From: an uncultured Ruminiclostridium sp.
GTDB lineage: Bacteria; Bacillota; Clostridia; Oscillospirales; Ruminococcaceae
DNA: 55,351 bases
NCBI GenBank assembly: GCA_905235805.1
Contig: CAJOMV010000023.1
Location: 1 to 55,351 of the forward strand
Direction of reading: 5' to 3'
The notes under the pieces are model-generated. The model was not told the origin of the DNA, searched no databases, and saw only the letters and a list, made by a program, of their open reading frames with translations. Position numbers and translations under genes: made by a program. Positions 34,689-43,488 of this stretch are shown here, in pieces (position 1 is the first letter of the stretch; the number at the start of each line of letters is the position of its first letter).

Positions 34689-35414
34689 ATGAGACTTCAC
34701 GGAACAAGAATGTCGGGCGCGAGCAGATATCAGGCAAGGAACAGCGGCGTTAAGCGCAGCTCGACTTACAGCCGCAGCAGTGCCCGTGCGACAAATCGCT
34801 ATAAAGCATTGTTCGCCGAAACGAAGGAGCAGCTCGGCGAGACGGACAAGACAGATAAGACCGAAGGCACCGAGCAGCAGTCCTCCAAGTCGTCGGTGAT
34901 GTCGAAATATACGCGAACTAAGGCAAAGACCTACACTGCCACAGGCAGCAGGTTCAACGACGGCGTGACTGCCATAACCGGCGGGATAAAGGAAATGGAC
35001 GATATCCTGTCGGACGATGCTCCCGACATGGAGAAGGCATACTCGGCGGCGAAGGAATTCGCTGACGGGTACAACGACCTCTACTCCGCGGTGAGCACCT
35101 CGGCGCTCAGCTCCGTATCCAAAAAGACCGACTATCTCGACGAGGTGACGGGAATGTTCTCCCGCCGTCTCGACAAGGTGGGCATATCGGTCGGCAAGGA
35201 CGGGAAGCTCACCGTTGACAAGGACAAGCTCATGAAAGCCGAAAAGAGTGACCTGTCCGCGATATTCGGGAAAAAGAGCTCCTACGCCGCGATGATATCC
35301 GAGCAGGCTGACAACGTCAGCAGGATATCCTCTGCCGCAGAGCTTTCCGGCACTTCCGTCTACGGCTCGGGCGGTTCCGCGTTCGGCGGCAGCTTCTTCA
35401 ACAGCAAGTTTTGA
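34689..35414 (+). CDS. orphan protein with a FliD-like C-terminal segment
   Basis: 241 residues, no signal peptide or membrane segment. The first ~75 residues are Arg/Ser/Thr-rich and disordered-looking (ARATNRYKALF, TDKTDKTEGTEQQSSKSS). The middle is helical. Residues ~160-205 read GISVGKDGKLTVDKDKLMKA...LSAIFG, which resembles the filament-cap protein FliD (a 'dGkL.lD..kL' stretch followed by a short '.lF'). The end is Ser/Gly-rich. No other flagellar gene is in the window. AGAGGA precedes the ATG, and a strong hairpin follows the gene. Function unknown. Confidence 0.7.
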   Translation: MRLHGTRMSGASRYQARNSGVKRSSTYSRSSARATNRYKALFAETKEQLGETDKTDKTEGTEQQSSKSSVMSKYTRTKAKTYTATGSRFNDGVTAITGGIKEMDDILSDDAPDMEKAYSAAKEFADGYNDLYSAVSTSALSSVSKKTDYLDEVTGMFSRRLDKVGISVGKDGKLTVDKDKLMKAEKSDLSAIFGKKSSYAAMISEQADNVSRISSAAELSGTSVYGSGGSAFGGSFFNSKF

Positions 35415-35453
35415 TCTTAACATACGATACCTCTTAATAGTTTAAGTACCCCT

Positions 35454-35495
35454 ACACGGAAATGCCCCGCCCTTAGTGACGGGGTGTTTTCGTGT
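35454..35495 (+). terminator. terminator after the FliD-like orphan
   Basis: A 16-pair stem including G-U pairs: ACACGGAAATGCCCCG (35454-35469) with CGGGGTGTTTTCGTGT (35480-35495). It has no long T-run outside; the T-rich part is within the stem. Confidence 0.65.
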
Positions 35496-35530
35496 GCGGA
35501 GCCTGAAGGGTAAAAAATTTTCAAAAACCC

Positions 35531-35559
35531 TTGACAAATCGTGACTGTTGTGTTATAAT
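35531..35559 (+). promoter_or_regulatory. sigma-A promoter of rplJ-rplL
   Basis: TTGACA (35531-35536), a 17-base spacer and TATAAT (35554-35559), perfect consensus, about 185 bases before rplJ. Confidence 0.88.
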
Positions 35560-35565
35560 AATCAC

Positions 35566-35700
35566 GCTGTTCTAAAGACAGCAGGTCATTGCGACGGGAA
35601 TACCCGCCGGAATGCTAACGGGAGACCGCCTGCCGAGGAATGGGAGATAACAGATGAAAATTCCCCGTTCGCTCTATGTCCGAACGGGGATTTTATATTT
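35566..35700 (+). ncRNA. L10 leader with terminator hairpin
   Basis: The gene-free stretch 35415-35743 holds a terminator, the promoter and this leader. The leader contains AAAGACAGCAGGT ... CCGCCTGCCGAGGAAT, matching the conserved core of the ribosomal L10 leader that L10(L12)4 binds to repress rplJ-rplL. Near its 3' end TCCCCGTTCG (35662-35671) and CGAACGGGGA (35681-35690), flanked by AAAA/TTTT, form a hairpin followed by TTTTATATTT. This is a likely attenuator. Confidence 0.82.
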
Positions 35701-35743
35701 CCCCTTTAGTCAGCAAAAAATCTATAAAGGAGGAAAAACCAGA

Positions 35744-36262
35744 ATGGCAAGTGAAAAGATCCTTCAGCAGAAGCAGGAATACGTTGAAGAGCTCGCTAAG
35801 AAGCTCGAAAATGCTGCGGGCGGCGTTATCGTTGATTACAAGGGTATCACCGTCGCGGAAGATACCGCTCTCCGTAAGGCACTCCGTGAGGCAGGCGTGG
35901 ATTACTTCGTAGTAAAGAACACCCTTCTCAAGAGAGCTATCGACAAGGCAGGCATCACAGGCGTTGACGAGCACCTCGAGGGAACAACGGCTATCGCCCT
36001 CCATACGGACGATATCATCTCCGCTCCCAAGATCCTTTACAAGCAGTCCCAGGACTGCGGTGACAACCGCTTCAACATCAAGATCGGTTTCATCGGTAAG
36101 GAAGCTATCTCCGTTGCGGAGGTAGAGGAGTACGCAAAGCTCCCGAGCAAGGAAGTGCTCATCTCCAAGCTCCTCTTTATGCTCCAGTCTCCTATGCAGA
36201 GACTCGCGATCGCAGCAAGCGAGATCGCCAAGAAGAAGGAAAGCGAAGAAGGCGCTGCGTAA
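35744..36262 (+). CDS. rplJ: 50S ribosomal protein L10
   Basis: A 172-residue L10, the base of the ribosomal stalk. Typical segments are VEELAKKLENAAGGVIVDYKG, LRKALREAGVDYFVVKNTLL and a C-terminal helix that binds L7/L12. I start at 35744 (MASEKILQQ) behind AAAGGAGG. The same frame is open upstream through the leader terminator from 35654, but that part is non-coding leader. L10 also regulates the operon through the leader. Confidence 0.96.
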   Translation: MASEKILQQKQEYVEELAKKLENAAGGVIVDYKGITVAEDTALRKALREAGVDYFVVKNTLLKRAIDKAGITGVDEHLEGTTAIALHTDDIISAPKILYKQSQDCGDNRFNIKIGFIGKEAISVAEVEEYAKLPSKEVLISKLLFMLQSPMQRLAIAASEIAKKKESEEGAA

Positions 36263-36340
36263 TTACATTTACCGCGGCATAACACAGCAGTCCGCTTGAC
36301 GGACACACATTCAAAAATTAATATCAGGAGGAAAATCAAA

Positions 36341-36718
36341 ATGGCATCAGAGAAAGTTTTAAAGATCGTTGAAGATGTTAAGGAACTCACAGTTCTCGAG
36401 CTTAACGACTTAGTAAAGGCACTTGAGGAAGAATTCGGCGTATCCGCCGCAGCTATGGTAGCAGCAGGTCCGGCAGCAGGCGCAGGCGCTGCAGCAGCAG
36501 AAGAGAAGACAGAGTTTGACGTAGTCCTCGCTTCCTTCGGCGACAGCAAGATGGGCGTTATCAAGGCTGTCAAGGATATCTGCGGTCTCGGTCTTAAGGA
36601 GGCTAAGGAGCTCGTTGAGTCCGCTCCTAAGGCTATCAAGGAAGGCGTTGCAAAGGCAGAGGCTGAGGAGATCAAGGCTAAGCTCGAAGAGGCTGGCGCA
36701 AAGATCGAACTCAAGTAA
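36341..36718 (+). CDS. rplL: 50S ribosomal protein L7/L12
   Basis: A 125-residue acidic stalk protein. The N-terminal dimerisation helix region ([19 protein letters not shown]) is followed by an Ala/Gly hinge ([15 protein letters not shown]) and the C-terminal factor-binding domain ([21 protein letters not shown]). The start at 36341 is preceded by AGGAGG; the frame opens 15 codons earlier but without a good start. It recruits elongation factor GTPases. It follows rplJ by 78 bases. Confidence 0.96.
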   Translation: MASEKVLKIVEDVKELTVLELNDLVKALEEEFGVSAAAMVAAGPAAGAGAAAAEEKTEFDVVLASFGDSKMGVIKAVKDICGLGLKEAKELVESAPKAIKEGVAKAEAEEIKAKLEEAGAKIELK

Positions 36719-36738
36719 GTTCACATCACCCGCAAAAA

Positions 36739-36776
36739 AATCCCCGGTACTTATCGTACCGGGGATTTTGTGTTTT
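36739..36776. terminator. terminator of rplJ-rplL
   Basis: Arms AATCCCCGGTAC (36739-36750) and GTACCGGGGATT (36756-36767), perfect 12 pairs, then TTGTGTTTT. The A7 on the left gives a T-tract for the convergent gene. Confidence 0.88.
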
Positions 36777-38745
36777 ATTCGCTGTCCTCAACGTCGATGT
36801 TTGATTTCGCGCGCTTTCTTCTGTGTACCGTCTTTCTCGCGAGCAGTACGCAGCCTGTCAGCGCGGCAGGTATGATGACAGCTGCGGCAACGCCCGTGTT
36901 AGGGTTGAGAGCCCCGTTGTGAGCGGAGTTCTTGCCCGAGATGAGTCCGCTGCTGCCGTCGTCGATCTCTATGTATTCGCCCGACTGCGCGTCGCCGGAG
37001 ATGTCCGCAAGCATATACGGGGAGAAGGAGTCGGCGGAGAACTTCACAGCGACCTGTCCGTCGTCGTAAACTATCTCTCTGTCAAGTGATACCGGACGAC
37101 CGCCGGCAATATGGAACACCTCGATACTTTCCGGGTCCTGCGCCAGATTCTGTGGAACCGGCATCTGTATCTCGACAGTGCCGCCGTTCACGAGCTTAGT
37201 CACATAGCTGTTTGTGTCGGTGTTCAGTACGCTGATGTCAAACGCGTAGAAGGCATGTCCCGACATGCCGAGTTCATCAAGAGCGTCCTCCGCGCTGGAG
37301 TTCGCGTTGAGGGAGTTGCTGATGACCAGCTTGCATACGCCGGGGAAGAAGCTGTTTTTGGTAGTGACCATGACCTTTGAATCGGTCAGTCCCGAAAGTC
37401 CGCTGCAATCCAGCGATACGCTGCCGTTTGTTATGATATAGGTGGGGTCGTCATCGGGCTCGAGCGGGTCGTCGCCTTCATCGGGACCGAAAAGCTCGTC
37501 GTCGGGGTCACCGCCGTCCTCGGAGAAGTCGTCATCATCGACCGGGTCGTCGTCATTCCCGCTTATATCTATCTCCGTCATTCCGGCGCTCGATTCCTCA
37601 TAATCCGCTTCCTGCGCGGGGATAGTGGTATCTGTCTCCTCGCTGTCGGAGTATTCTATCTCGTCGTCGTAGAAACGCGGATCCAGCGTTGTGATCCTCG
37701 GACTTGTGAAGGTAGTGGTGGTTGTGGTATTCTCCGGTGTCACAACGATATTGCCGGGGGAGAAGGAGGAGCTTCCCGAGCCGGAGCCGCTGCTCTTATA
37801 GATCGTTCCCGTGGCTGTCGTGGTCTTGGGTGTCCACAGCTCTCTGTACGCAAGCTTTGAGGTGTCGTAGAAGGTGAAGCTCGCCTGAGTGAGATTGAAC
37901 TTATACGCCTTTATGGTGGCGGTGTCTCTTACCCGGAGAGTGGCTGTCAATGTTCTTCCGCCGGTAAGGTCGATATATGAGCCGGAGCTGTTTGTCTGCA
38001 AATTGAAGTAGCTTGTGCCGGAATTTGCGGTAGCTCCCGCGATATCCGGCGCCCATGATACGAGCTCGAACGCGTTGCCGTCATATTCCACCAGAACAGC
38101 GGCGGTCTCGGCAGTTCTGAGCGCGGGGATCTTTATCCGCACATCGAAGGTGCTGCCGCGGTACAGCGTGGAGGTGGAGAGCTCGATGCCCCCGTCCTTC
38201 ACGGGGTACGAGTCGGTGGTCGTGTCCGTCTTTATCTCAACCGAGGTCTCCGTGGTGTCGGGGAACCATAGGTCGTCGTTTGTTATCGAGGTGCCGTCGG
38301 TAACTACCGTGGTGAGGGAGTGGTCGGTAAGCTTGAGCACGTTTCTGCCGAGCGGGGCGGTAGATCTTGCTTTCATCTCGGCAGCGAAGGTATAGCCGCG
38401 GGACATATCTATCGCGTCATCGGTGGTTATGGACTTGATGCGGAAGTAGCCGGAGGTATTGTTGAAATCGCATGTCACATCGTCATCTGACAGACCGATA
38501 TCGGCGCTCCATGAGACTACCTGAAATACGTTCGGGTCGAAGTCCACCCTCATGTTGAGCGCGCTTGCGGGCTCGTCCATAGCGGGTATCTTCACATACA
38601 CATCGAATTTCTCATTGCGTTCGACGGAGAGCTTTGATGTATAGATACCGCTTATTTCGACGGCTCCCGATGCCGGCACCGGGAAGAATGTCAGTGCTAT
38701 CAGCGCCGCAATGAATATACACAGCGTTTTTAATGGCTTGGTCAT
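36775..38745 (-). CDS. secreted cohesin-like protein with NPNTG wall-sorting signal
   Basis: 656 residues. A Sec signal peptide (1-~27, LCIFIAALIALTFF then ASGA) is followed by two similar cohesin-like beta domains at ~28-165 and ~187-330. Both contain a VSW..DI strand (FQVVSWSADIG and FELVSWAPDIAG). Then come a Ser/Thr linker, a strongly acidic stretch (~365-430) and another beta domain (~435-600). The end is NPNTG near 614, a hydrophobic helix and RRKRAK, a sortase-type sorting signal. I start at 38745 behind AAGGAGCG, not the earlier ATG at 38784, which lacks a signal-like start. A surface scaffold or adhesin is inferred; true cohesin binding to dockerin is unproven. Confidence 0.8.
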   Translation of the reverse strand: MTKPLKTLCIFIAALIALTFFPVPASGAVEISGIYTSKLSVERNEKFDVYVKIPAMDEPASALNMRVDFDPNVFQVVSWSADIGLSDDDVTCDFNNTSGYFRIKSITTDDAIDMSRGYTFAAEMKARSTAPLGRNVLKLTDHSLTTVVTDGTSITNDDLWFPDTTETSVEIKTDTTTDSYPVKDGGIELSTSTLYRGSTFDVRIKIPALRTAETAAVLVEYDGNAFELVSWAPDIAGATANSGTSYFNLQTNSSGSYIDLTGGRTLTATLRVRDTATIKAYKFNLTQASFTFYDTSKLAYRELWTPKTTTATGTIYKSSGSGSGSSSFSPGNIVVTPENTTTTTTFTSPRITTLDPRFYDDEIEYSDSEETDTTIPAQEADYEESSAGMTEIDISGNDDDPVDDDDFSEDGGDPDDELFGPDEGDDPLEPDDDPTYIITNGSVSLDCSGLSGLTDSKVMVTTKNSFFPGVCKLVISNSLNANSSAEDALDELGMSGHAFYAFDISVLNTDTNSYVTKLVNGGTVEIQMPVPQNLAQDPESIEVFHIAGGRPVSLDREIVYDDGQVAVKFSADSFSPYMLADISGDAQSGEYIEIDDGSSGLISGKNSAHNGALNPNTGVAAAVIIPAALTGCVLLARKTVHRRKRAKSNIDVEDSE

Positions 38746-38809
38746 ATTGATCCGCTCCTTACAAGTTCTTGTATATAAATGCACAGTTAACCACTATATA
38801 TTCTGTTAT

Positions 38810-38838
38810 ATTATAACACTATTTGATGTTTTCGTCAA
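38810..38838 (-). promoter_or_regulatory. promoter of the cohesin-like gene
   Basis: TTGACG (38833-38838), a 17-base spacer and TATAAT (38810-38815) on the minus strand. The remaining divergent intergenic DNA (38839-38995) is AT-rich; no clear promoter was seen for the plus-strand gene. Confidence 0.78.
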
Positions 38839-38995
38839 CTCACTGTAAAAATGATTGTGAAATCAGCACAAATATTTTGTAAAAGTTTGTCGATTTTCAC
38901 AACAAAAACAGTGTCACATTTATGCTGTGAATGTCGTTTACAGATATAGAAGGCAAAAACGCGCGATTTTGCCAGAATATGGAAAGGAATGATGA

Positions 38996-40198
38996 ATGAT
39001 GAAAAACAGAATGAAGCTGTCAGCCGCGGCGTTTGCCGCGGTCATGGCAATGTCGGCAATGACTGCCTCCGCGTCGGCGAAGGTGTGGCTGGGAGTGGAG
39101 AACGGTATCACCTACCGCTACTCGCAGGAAGAGGGCAGCTGCGTTCAGGACGCGACAGAGTACACCGGCTGGGCAAGGAGCTCCTCCGGCGAGAGGTATT
39201 ACTACAAGAACGGCAAGCGGCTGAAAAGCACATGGCTCTCCGTCAGCGGGGAGAAGATGTACTATCTCGACAAAAAGGGCAGAATGCTGAGGGACACAAG
39301 CATCACCCGCGGGGGCGCTACCTACTGGTTCGACAGGAACGGCAGGGTCATGGACGACAATGTCTCCGAGTGGGGCATAACCGGCGAGGCAAAGTACATG
39401 AAGACCCGCGAGGGCATGAGTATTTCCATATCCCGGGACAAGTCCGCCGACGCGAACGAAGTCACATGGGGCGAGGAATTCCGGATAGAGCGGCTCGGCG
39501 AGGACGGTGTCTGGTCGGCGCTCCCGTACAAGACCGACGAGATAGGCTGGGACGATGTGGCGAGCTACGTCGAAGCGGGAAAGTCAACCGACCGCTGGTG
39601 CGACTGGTCATATATGTACGGCTCGCTTGAGGACGGCAGCTACCGCCTTGTCAAGGCGCTCACCCGCAAAGTCCCCGGTAAGTCCTATACCCGCTCGAAG
39701 CTGCTGTACATAGAGTTCGATATCGACGAGAAAACGGGTCACTATCTCTACAACCCGCCCGAAATGACGGTGAACGGTGTCAGGGCGGACGGAGCGAACT
39801 CCTCATGGTGGTGCGTTTACCCCGACGGGCAGGGAACAGAAGCGGAAGCCTGCGGTCTCGGTCCGCTCGACGAGGACGCGGTAATGCCAGTAATCAAAGC
39901 GACGGCGGGGGAAATGCTCCCGCTCGGTTTCAGCTTCACGAAAGCCCCGGCGGAATTCCTCGGGCTGTATTACACCGAGAATCCCTACGAGATAAAGGCG
40001 CAGAGCTGGGACTATTCCGAGCGGGGAAATGACAGCGCGAAGTCCGACGACGTCCCGGTGAAGGAGCAGTCCATAAAGGCGGTAAGCGGCAAGCATATCT
40101 ATCAGGTCACCGCAAAGTGGACTTATCCCGAAAGAAAGGATTCCACAGGCACAATGGGCGGCACTGTGAACTATTACTTCGCTGTGGAAGCCGATTGA
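38996..40198 (+). CDS. secreted protein with glucan-binding-type repeats and an Ig-like domain
   Basis: 400 residues with a signal peptide (1-~28, ending ASASA). Residues ~30-120 hold short aromatic repeats of the cell-wall/choline-binding type (GERYYYKNGKRLKSTWL, GEKMYYLDKKGRMLRD, GATYWFDRNGRVMDD). Residues ~130-250 resemble the bacterial Ig-like domain with a closing GSLEDGSYRLVK (Big_14-like). The C-terminal ~150 residues are unrecognised. A wall- or polysaccharide-bound surface protein is inferred. GGAAAGGA lies seven bases before the first of two adjacent ATGs; either may be used. It is divergent from the cohesin-like gene. Confidence 0.8.
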   Translation: MMKNRMKLSAAAFAAVMAMSAMTASASAKVWLGVENGITYRYSQEEGSCVQDATEYTGWARSSSGERYYYKNGKRLKSTWLSVSGEKMYYLDKKGRMLRDTSITRGGATYWFDRNGRVMDDNVSEWGITGEAKYMKTREGMSISISRDKSADANEVTWGEEFRIERLGEDGVWSALPYKTDEIGWDDVASYVEAGKSTDRWCDWSYMYGSLEDGSYRLVKALTRKVPGKSYTRSKLLYIEFDIDEKTGHYLYNPPEMTVNGVRADGANSSWWCVYPDGQGTEAEACGLGPLDEDAVMPVIKATAGEMLPLGFSFTKAPAEFLGLYYTENPYEIKAQSWDYSERGNDSAKSDDVPVKEQSIKAVSGKHIYQVTAKWTYPERKDSTGTMGGTVNYYFAVEAD

Positions 40199-40223
40199 CA
40201 AAAGCCCCTTTTTGTGGTACAAT
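40195..40223 (+). promoter_or_regulatory. promoter of the nitroreductase gene
   Basis: TTGACA (40195-40200), a 17-base spacer and TACAAT (40218-40223). The -35 hexamer contains the TGA stop codon (40196-40198) of the preceding gene. Confidence 0.8.
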
Positions 40224-40255
40224 TCAGTTATCACAGAAACGGAGGTATTATTCCC

Positions 40256-40771
40256 ATGAAGGATTTTCTGCAGCTCGCGCATGACCGTTATTCCGTCCGC
40301 GGCTTTGACGGACGCGATATCCCGCAGGAGGATATTGACAAGATAATAGAAGCGGGTATGGTGGCGCCGACGGGCGTTAATTTCCAACCCATAAAGATAT
40401 GGGTGTTCAAGAGCGCGGAGGCTCGCGAGAAGCTCGTTTCCTGCACAAAGATGAAGTTCATCGAGCCCGCTAAGGTGATATTCGCGGTGGGCGCGGACCC
40501 GTCCCACGCTTGGAACCGCCCCTTCGACGGCAAGAATTTCGCGGATATCGACGCTGCTATCGTTATCACCCACATGATGCTCGAGATACACGACCTCGGC
40601 TATGGCTCCACATGGATAGGGCATTTCGACCCCGGAGCACTGGCGGAGTATTTCCCCGAGACAAAGGATTACAGCATAGTCGGGCTTCTTCCCGTCAGCG
40701 GTATCGCTATGGAGCCCTCCGAGCGGCATACCAAGTACAAGCCGAAGGATGAGCTCGTTACAGAAATGTGA
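40256..40771 (+). CDS. nitroreductase-family flavoprotein
   Basis: A 171-residue FMN-dependent oxidoreductase of the nitroreductase superfamily. RYSVRGFDGRDI near the start carries the FMN-phosphate Arg/Ser set, APTGVNFQPIKIWVF is the conserved second segment, and GYGSTWIGHFD the third. Substrates in this family are broad (nitroaromatics, flavins, enones) and cannot be fixed here. The start at 40256 has GGAGG ten bases upstream; the open frame extends 14 codons earlier, into the promoter. It is monocistronic, with its own promoter and terminator. Confidence 0.9.
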   Translation: MKDFLQLAHDRYSVRGFDGRDIPQEDIDKIIEAGMVAPTGVNFQPIKIWVFKSAEAREKLVSCTKMKFIEPAKVIFAVGADPSHAWNRPFDGKNFADIDAAIVITHMMLEIHDLGYGSTWIGHFDPGALAEYFPETKDYSIVGLLPVSGIAMEPSERHTKYKPKDELVTEM

Positions 40772-40777
40772 GATATG

Positions 40778-40818
40778 AAAATTCCCGTATGCGATGAAGC
40801 ATACGGGAATTTTTGTTA
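40778..40818. terminator. bidirectional terminator between nitroreductase and ftsH
   Basis: Perfect 15-base arms AAAATTCCCGTATGC (40778-40792) and GCATACGGGAATTTT (40799-40813) around GATGAA. The T-rich ends serve both strands. Confidence 0.88.
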
Positions 40819-42792
40819 TTCATTGCTTTCGGTATTGTTGCTGTCCCCGATCTTTATATCGTCAACAGACGGTACCGATATATCCGATGCCGGAGTGCTC
40901 TCCGCAGCGGGAGCCGCGGGCTGCTCCGCGTCAACGTACAGCTCGTTCTTCATGAGCTTCTCGAAGGTGTCACCGTCCATTTTCTCATTCTTGATGAGGT
41001 ACTGAGCTACACGCTCGAGGCAGTCGCGGTGAGTTTCGAGGATATTGCGGGCGCTCTCGTAAGCGGTGTCGACCAGCTCTCTGATCTCCGCGTCTATCTC
41101 GCCTGCGATGTTCTCCGAATAGTTGCGCCCCTGCGAGTAGTCACGTCCGAGGAATACCTCGCTGTCGTTCGTGCCGTAGACTATGGGACCTATCTTCTCA
41201 CTGAAGCCGTAGCGTGTGACCATATTGCGTGCCACGCGGGTAGCGCGCTCGATATCGTTGGAGGCACCTGTGGAGATGTCCTCGAGCACGACCTTCTCCG
41301 CGACGCGTCCGCCGAGGAGGACTATAAGCTCCTCCTCCATTTCCCGCTTGCTGACATAGTTCTTGTCATGCTCCGGGAGCGACATCGTGAAGCCGCCCGC
41401 CGAGCCGCGGGGGATTATCGTGATGTGGTGCACTCTGTCCTGGGTGGGGCAGAAGTAGGTGCAGACCGCGTGTCCTGCCTCGTGGTAGGAGGTGAGGCGC
41501 TTTTCCTTTTCCGTGACAACTCTCGACTTCTTCTCGGGGCCTGTCACGACCTTGATAGCCGCTTCCTCCACGTCCTCCTGCACGATAGCCTTGCGGTTCT
41601 TGCGTGCGGCGAGAAGCGCGGACTCATTGAGCAGGTTCTCGAGGTCGGCACCGGTGAAGCCGGCGGTGGATTTCGCGATTGTGGCGAGGTTGATGTCGGG
41701 GGAGAGCTTCTTGTTCCTTGTGTGTACCTTGAGTATCTCCTCGCGCCCCTTGATATCGGGGTAGCTTACGGTTATCTGTCTGTCGAAGCGTCCCGGACGG
41801 AGAAGTGCCGGGTCGAGTATGTCACGGCGGTTGGTTGCCGCCATTACGATGATGTTCTGATTTTCGGTAAAGCCGTCCATTTCCACGAGCAACTGGTTGA
41901 GCGTCTGCTCGCGCTCGTCGTGACCGCCGCCGAGACCCGCGCCTCTCTGTCTGCCGACTGCGTCTATCTCGTCGATGAATACGACAGAAGGGGTGTGCTT
42001 CTTTGCCTGGTCGAACAGGTCGCGGACACGCGACGCACCAACGCCGACGAACATTTCCACGAAGTCCGAGCCGCTTATGGAGAAGAACGGTACTCCGGCT
42101 TCACCGGCCACCGCTTTCGCGAGCAGGGTCTTACCGGTTCCGGGAGGTCCTACGAGCAGTACGCCCTTGGGTATTCTCGCGCCGAGCTCCTGATATTTGC
42201 GTGGATTTTTCATGAAATCCACGATCTCCTCGAGCTCCTGCTTTTCCTCGTCCGCACCCGCTACGTCGGCGAAGGTCACCTTCTTGCCGTTTGCGGGCTG
42301 GTTGCGGGTATTGGCGCGGGAGAACTGGTTGAGCTTGCCGCTGCCGGTCGTCTGACGCATGATGACGAAGGTGAAGCCTATCATCAGCGCTATCAGTATG
42401 AGGTACGGCACGAAGCTGAGCAGGAAGGAGTTGTCGGTTATCGGCTTGTAGTCGAAAACTACGGGGGACTCCGGGTTCTGCGCGTTGTACTTTTCGCGGT
42501 AGCTCTCTATGTCATTCACGAACAGGCTCACGTTAGGCACATTGTACCGGTAGGTGGTGTTCGTGTTGTCGCTCGACTTGAAATCAAGCTGACCGCTTCC
42601 GAGGTCGAGCTTGTATTCGGTGACCTTCAGCGCGTCGAATTCGTCAAGGAGCTGCGAATACGAGCCGCTGAACGCTGTCACACCCGCCGTTCCGTATGCG
42701 GGCACGAGCGTGTTCAGTATCGCGATAAGTCCCGCCACAAGGAGCGCTATTATCGCAATGTAGATAAATACGCCTTTGAATTTGTTCTGCAT
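40816..42792 (-). CDS. ftsH: ATP-dependent zinc metalloprotease FtsH
   Basis: A 658-residue membrane AAA+ protease that removes misassembled membrane proteins and selected regulators. It has an N-terminal membrane helix (~7-30), an external domain and a second helix (~120-140). The AAA module has GPPGTGKT near 214 and [10 protein letters not shown], and the zinc protease site HEAGH is near 435. The C-terminal tail is Ala/Pro/Ser-rich. It lies 39 bases after hpt. The order tilS-hpt-ftsH is conserved in Firmicutes and supports the calls. Confidence 0.97.
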   Translation of the reverse strand: MQNKFKGVFIYIAIIALLVAGLIAILNTLVPAYGTAGVTAFSGSYSQLLDEFDALKVTEYKLDLGSGQLDFKSSDNTNTTYRYNVPNVSLFVNDIESYREKYNAQNPESPVVFDYKPITDNSFLLSFVPYLILIALMIGFTFVIMRQTTGSGKLNQFSRANTRNQPANGKKVTFADVAGADEEKQELEEIVDFMKNPRKYQELGARIPKGVLLVGPPGTGKTLLAKAVAGEAGVPFFSISGSDFVEMFVGVGASRVRDLFDQAKKHTPSVVFIDEIDAVGRQRGAGLGGGHDEREQTLNQLLVEMDGFTENQNIIVMAATNRRDILDPALLRPGRFDRQITVSYPDIKGREEILKVHTRNKKLSPDINLATIAKSTAGFTGADLENLLNESALLAARKNRKAIVQEDVEEAAIKVVTGPEKKSRVVTEKEKRLTSYHEAGHAVCTYFCPTQDRVHHITIIPRGSAGGFTMSLPEHDKNYVSKREMEEELIVLLGGRVAEKVVLEDISTGASNDIERATRVARNMVTRYGFSEKIGPIVYGTNDSEVFLGRDYSQGRNYSENIAGEIDAEIRELVDTAYESARNILETHRDCLERVAQYLIKNEKMDGDTFEKLMKNELYVDAEQPAAPAAESTPASDISVPSVDDIKIGDSNNTESNE

Positions 42793-42831
42793 TTAGACCG
42801 CCTTTCTTGTTCTTCACAATATTTTATTTAT

Positions 42832-43374
42832 TCAATTTTCGTAAACTTCATGCTTAAGTACGCCGATATACGGCAGATTGCGGTAGTGCTCGGCGTAGTC
42901 CAGCCCATAGCCCACCACGAATTCGTTCTCGATGTCGAAGCACTTGTAGTCGGCTTTCGCGTCTCCCGCCTTTACTGCCGTCACCTTGTCGAGCAGCGCG
43001 CATATCTTCACCGAAGCGGGCTTTTTGCCGAGCAGGTAGGTCTTTACCGCCGTAAGAGTTCTTGCCGTATCGAGGATATCCTCTACGATTATTATATCCA
43101 TTCCTGTGATGTCGGTGTCGAGGTCCTTCAGTATCTTGACATTTCCCGAGGACACAGCCGCGTTTCCGTAGGACTTCGCGACCATGAAGTCGATCGAGCA
43201 GTCGAGGTCTATGTGCCTCATAAGGTCGGTCATGAATACCACCGAGCCCTTGAGTATGCCCACCAGCAGGGGCTTTCTGCCATCATAGTCCTTCGTTATC
43301 CGCTCACCGAGCGCTTTTACCGCGTCTGTGAGCTGTTCTTCCGTAAAAAGTATCCTCTCAACGTCCTTATGCAT
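42832..43374 (-). CDS. hpt: hypoxanthine phosphoribosyltransferase
   Basis: A 180-residue purine salvage enzyme that makes IMP and GMP from hypoxanthine, guanine and PRPP. The PRPP-binding loop IIIVEDILDTARTL is at about 93-106, and the preceding LLVGILKGSVVFMTDL and the C-terminal VVGYGLDYAEHYRNLPYIG are family hallmarks. In Firmicutes it sits between tilS and ftsH, as here. It has its own promoter. Confidence 0.96.
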   Translation of the reverse strand: MHKDVERILFTEEQLTDAVKALGERITKDYDGRKPLLVGILKGSVVFMTDLMRHIDLDCSIDFMVAKSYGNAAVSSGNVKILKDLDTDITGMDIIIVEDILDTARTLTAVKTYLLGKKPASVKICALLDKVTAVKAGDAKADYKCFDIENEFVVGYGLDYAEHYRNLPYIGVLKHEVYEN

Positions 43375-43412
43375 ATTTTTTCTCTCCGCAGTTTATAAAT
43401 TGTCAATAAAAT

Positions 43413-43441
43413 AGTATATCATACTTATGTGAAAAAATCAA
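43413..43441 (-). promoter_or_regulatory. promoter of hpt-ftsH
   Basis: TTGATT (43436-43441), a 17-base spacer and TATACT (43413-43418) on the minus strand, about 40 bases before hpt. Confidence 0.7.
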
Positions 43442-43488
43442 CACATAAAATGTTCAAATTCTGAAAATTATATAATATAAAGGAAAAA

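Noticed and set aside
35654-35743. N-terminal extension of L10 through the leader
   Set aside because: The frame is open, but it crosses the attenuator hairpin and lacks a ribosome-binding site; L10 starts at the ATG behind AAAGGAGG.
40813-43398. 861-codon open frame on the plus strand
   Set aside because: It is the exact antisense of ftsH and hpt, whose motifs are complete. Its translation is a His/Arg/Leu/Val-rich shadow typical of GC-rich antisense frames.
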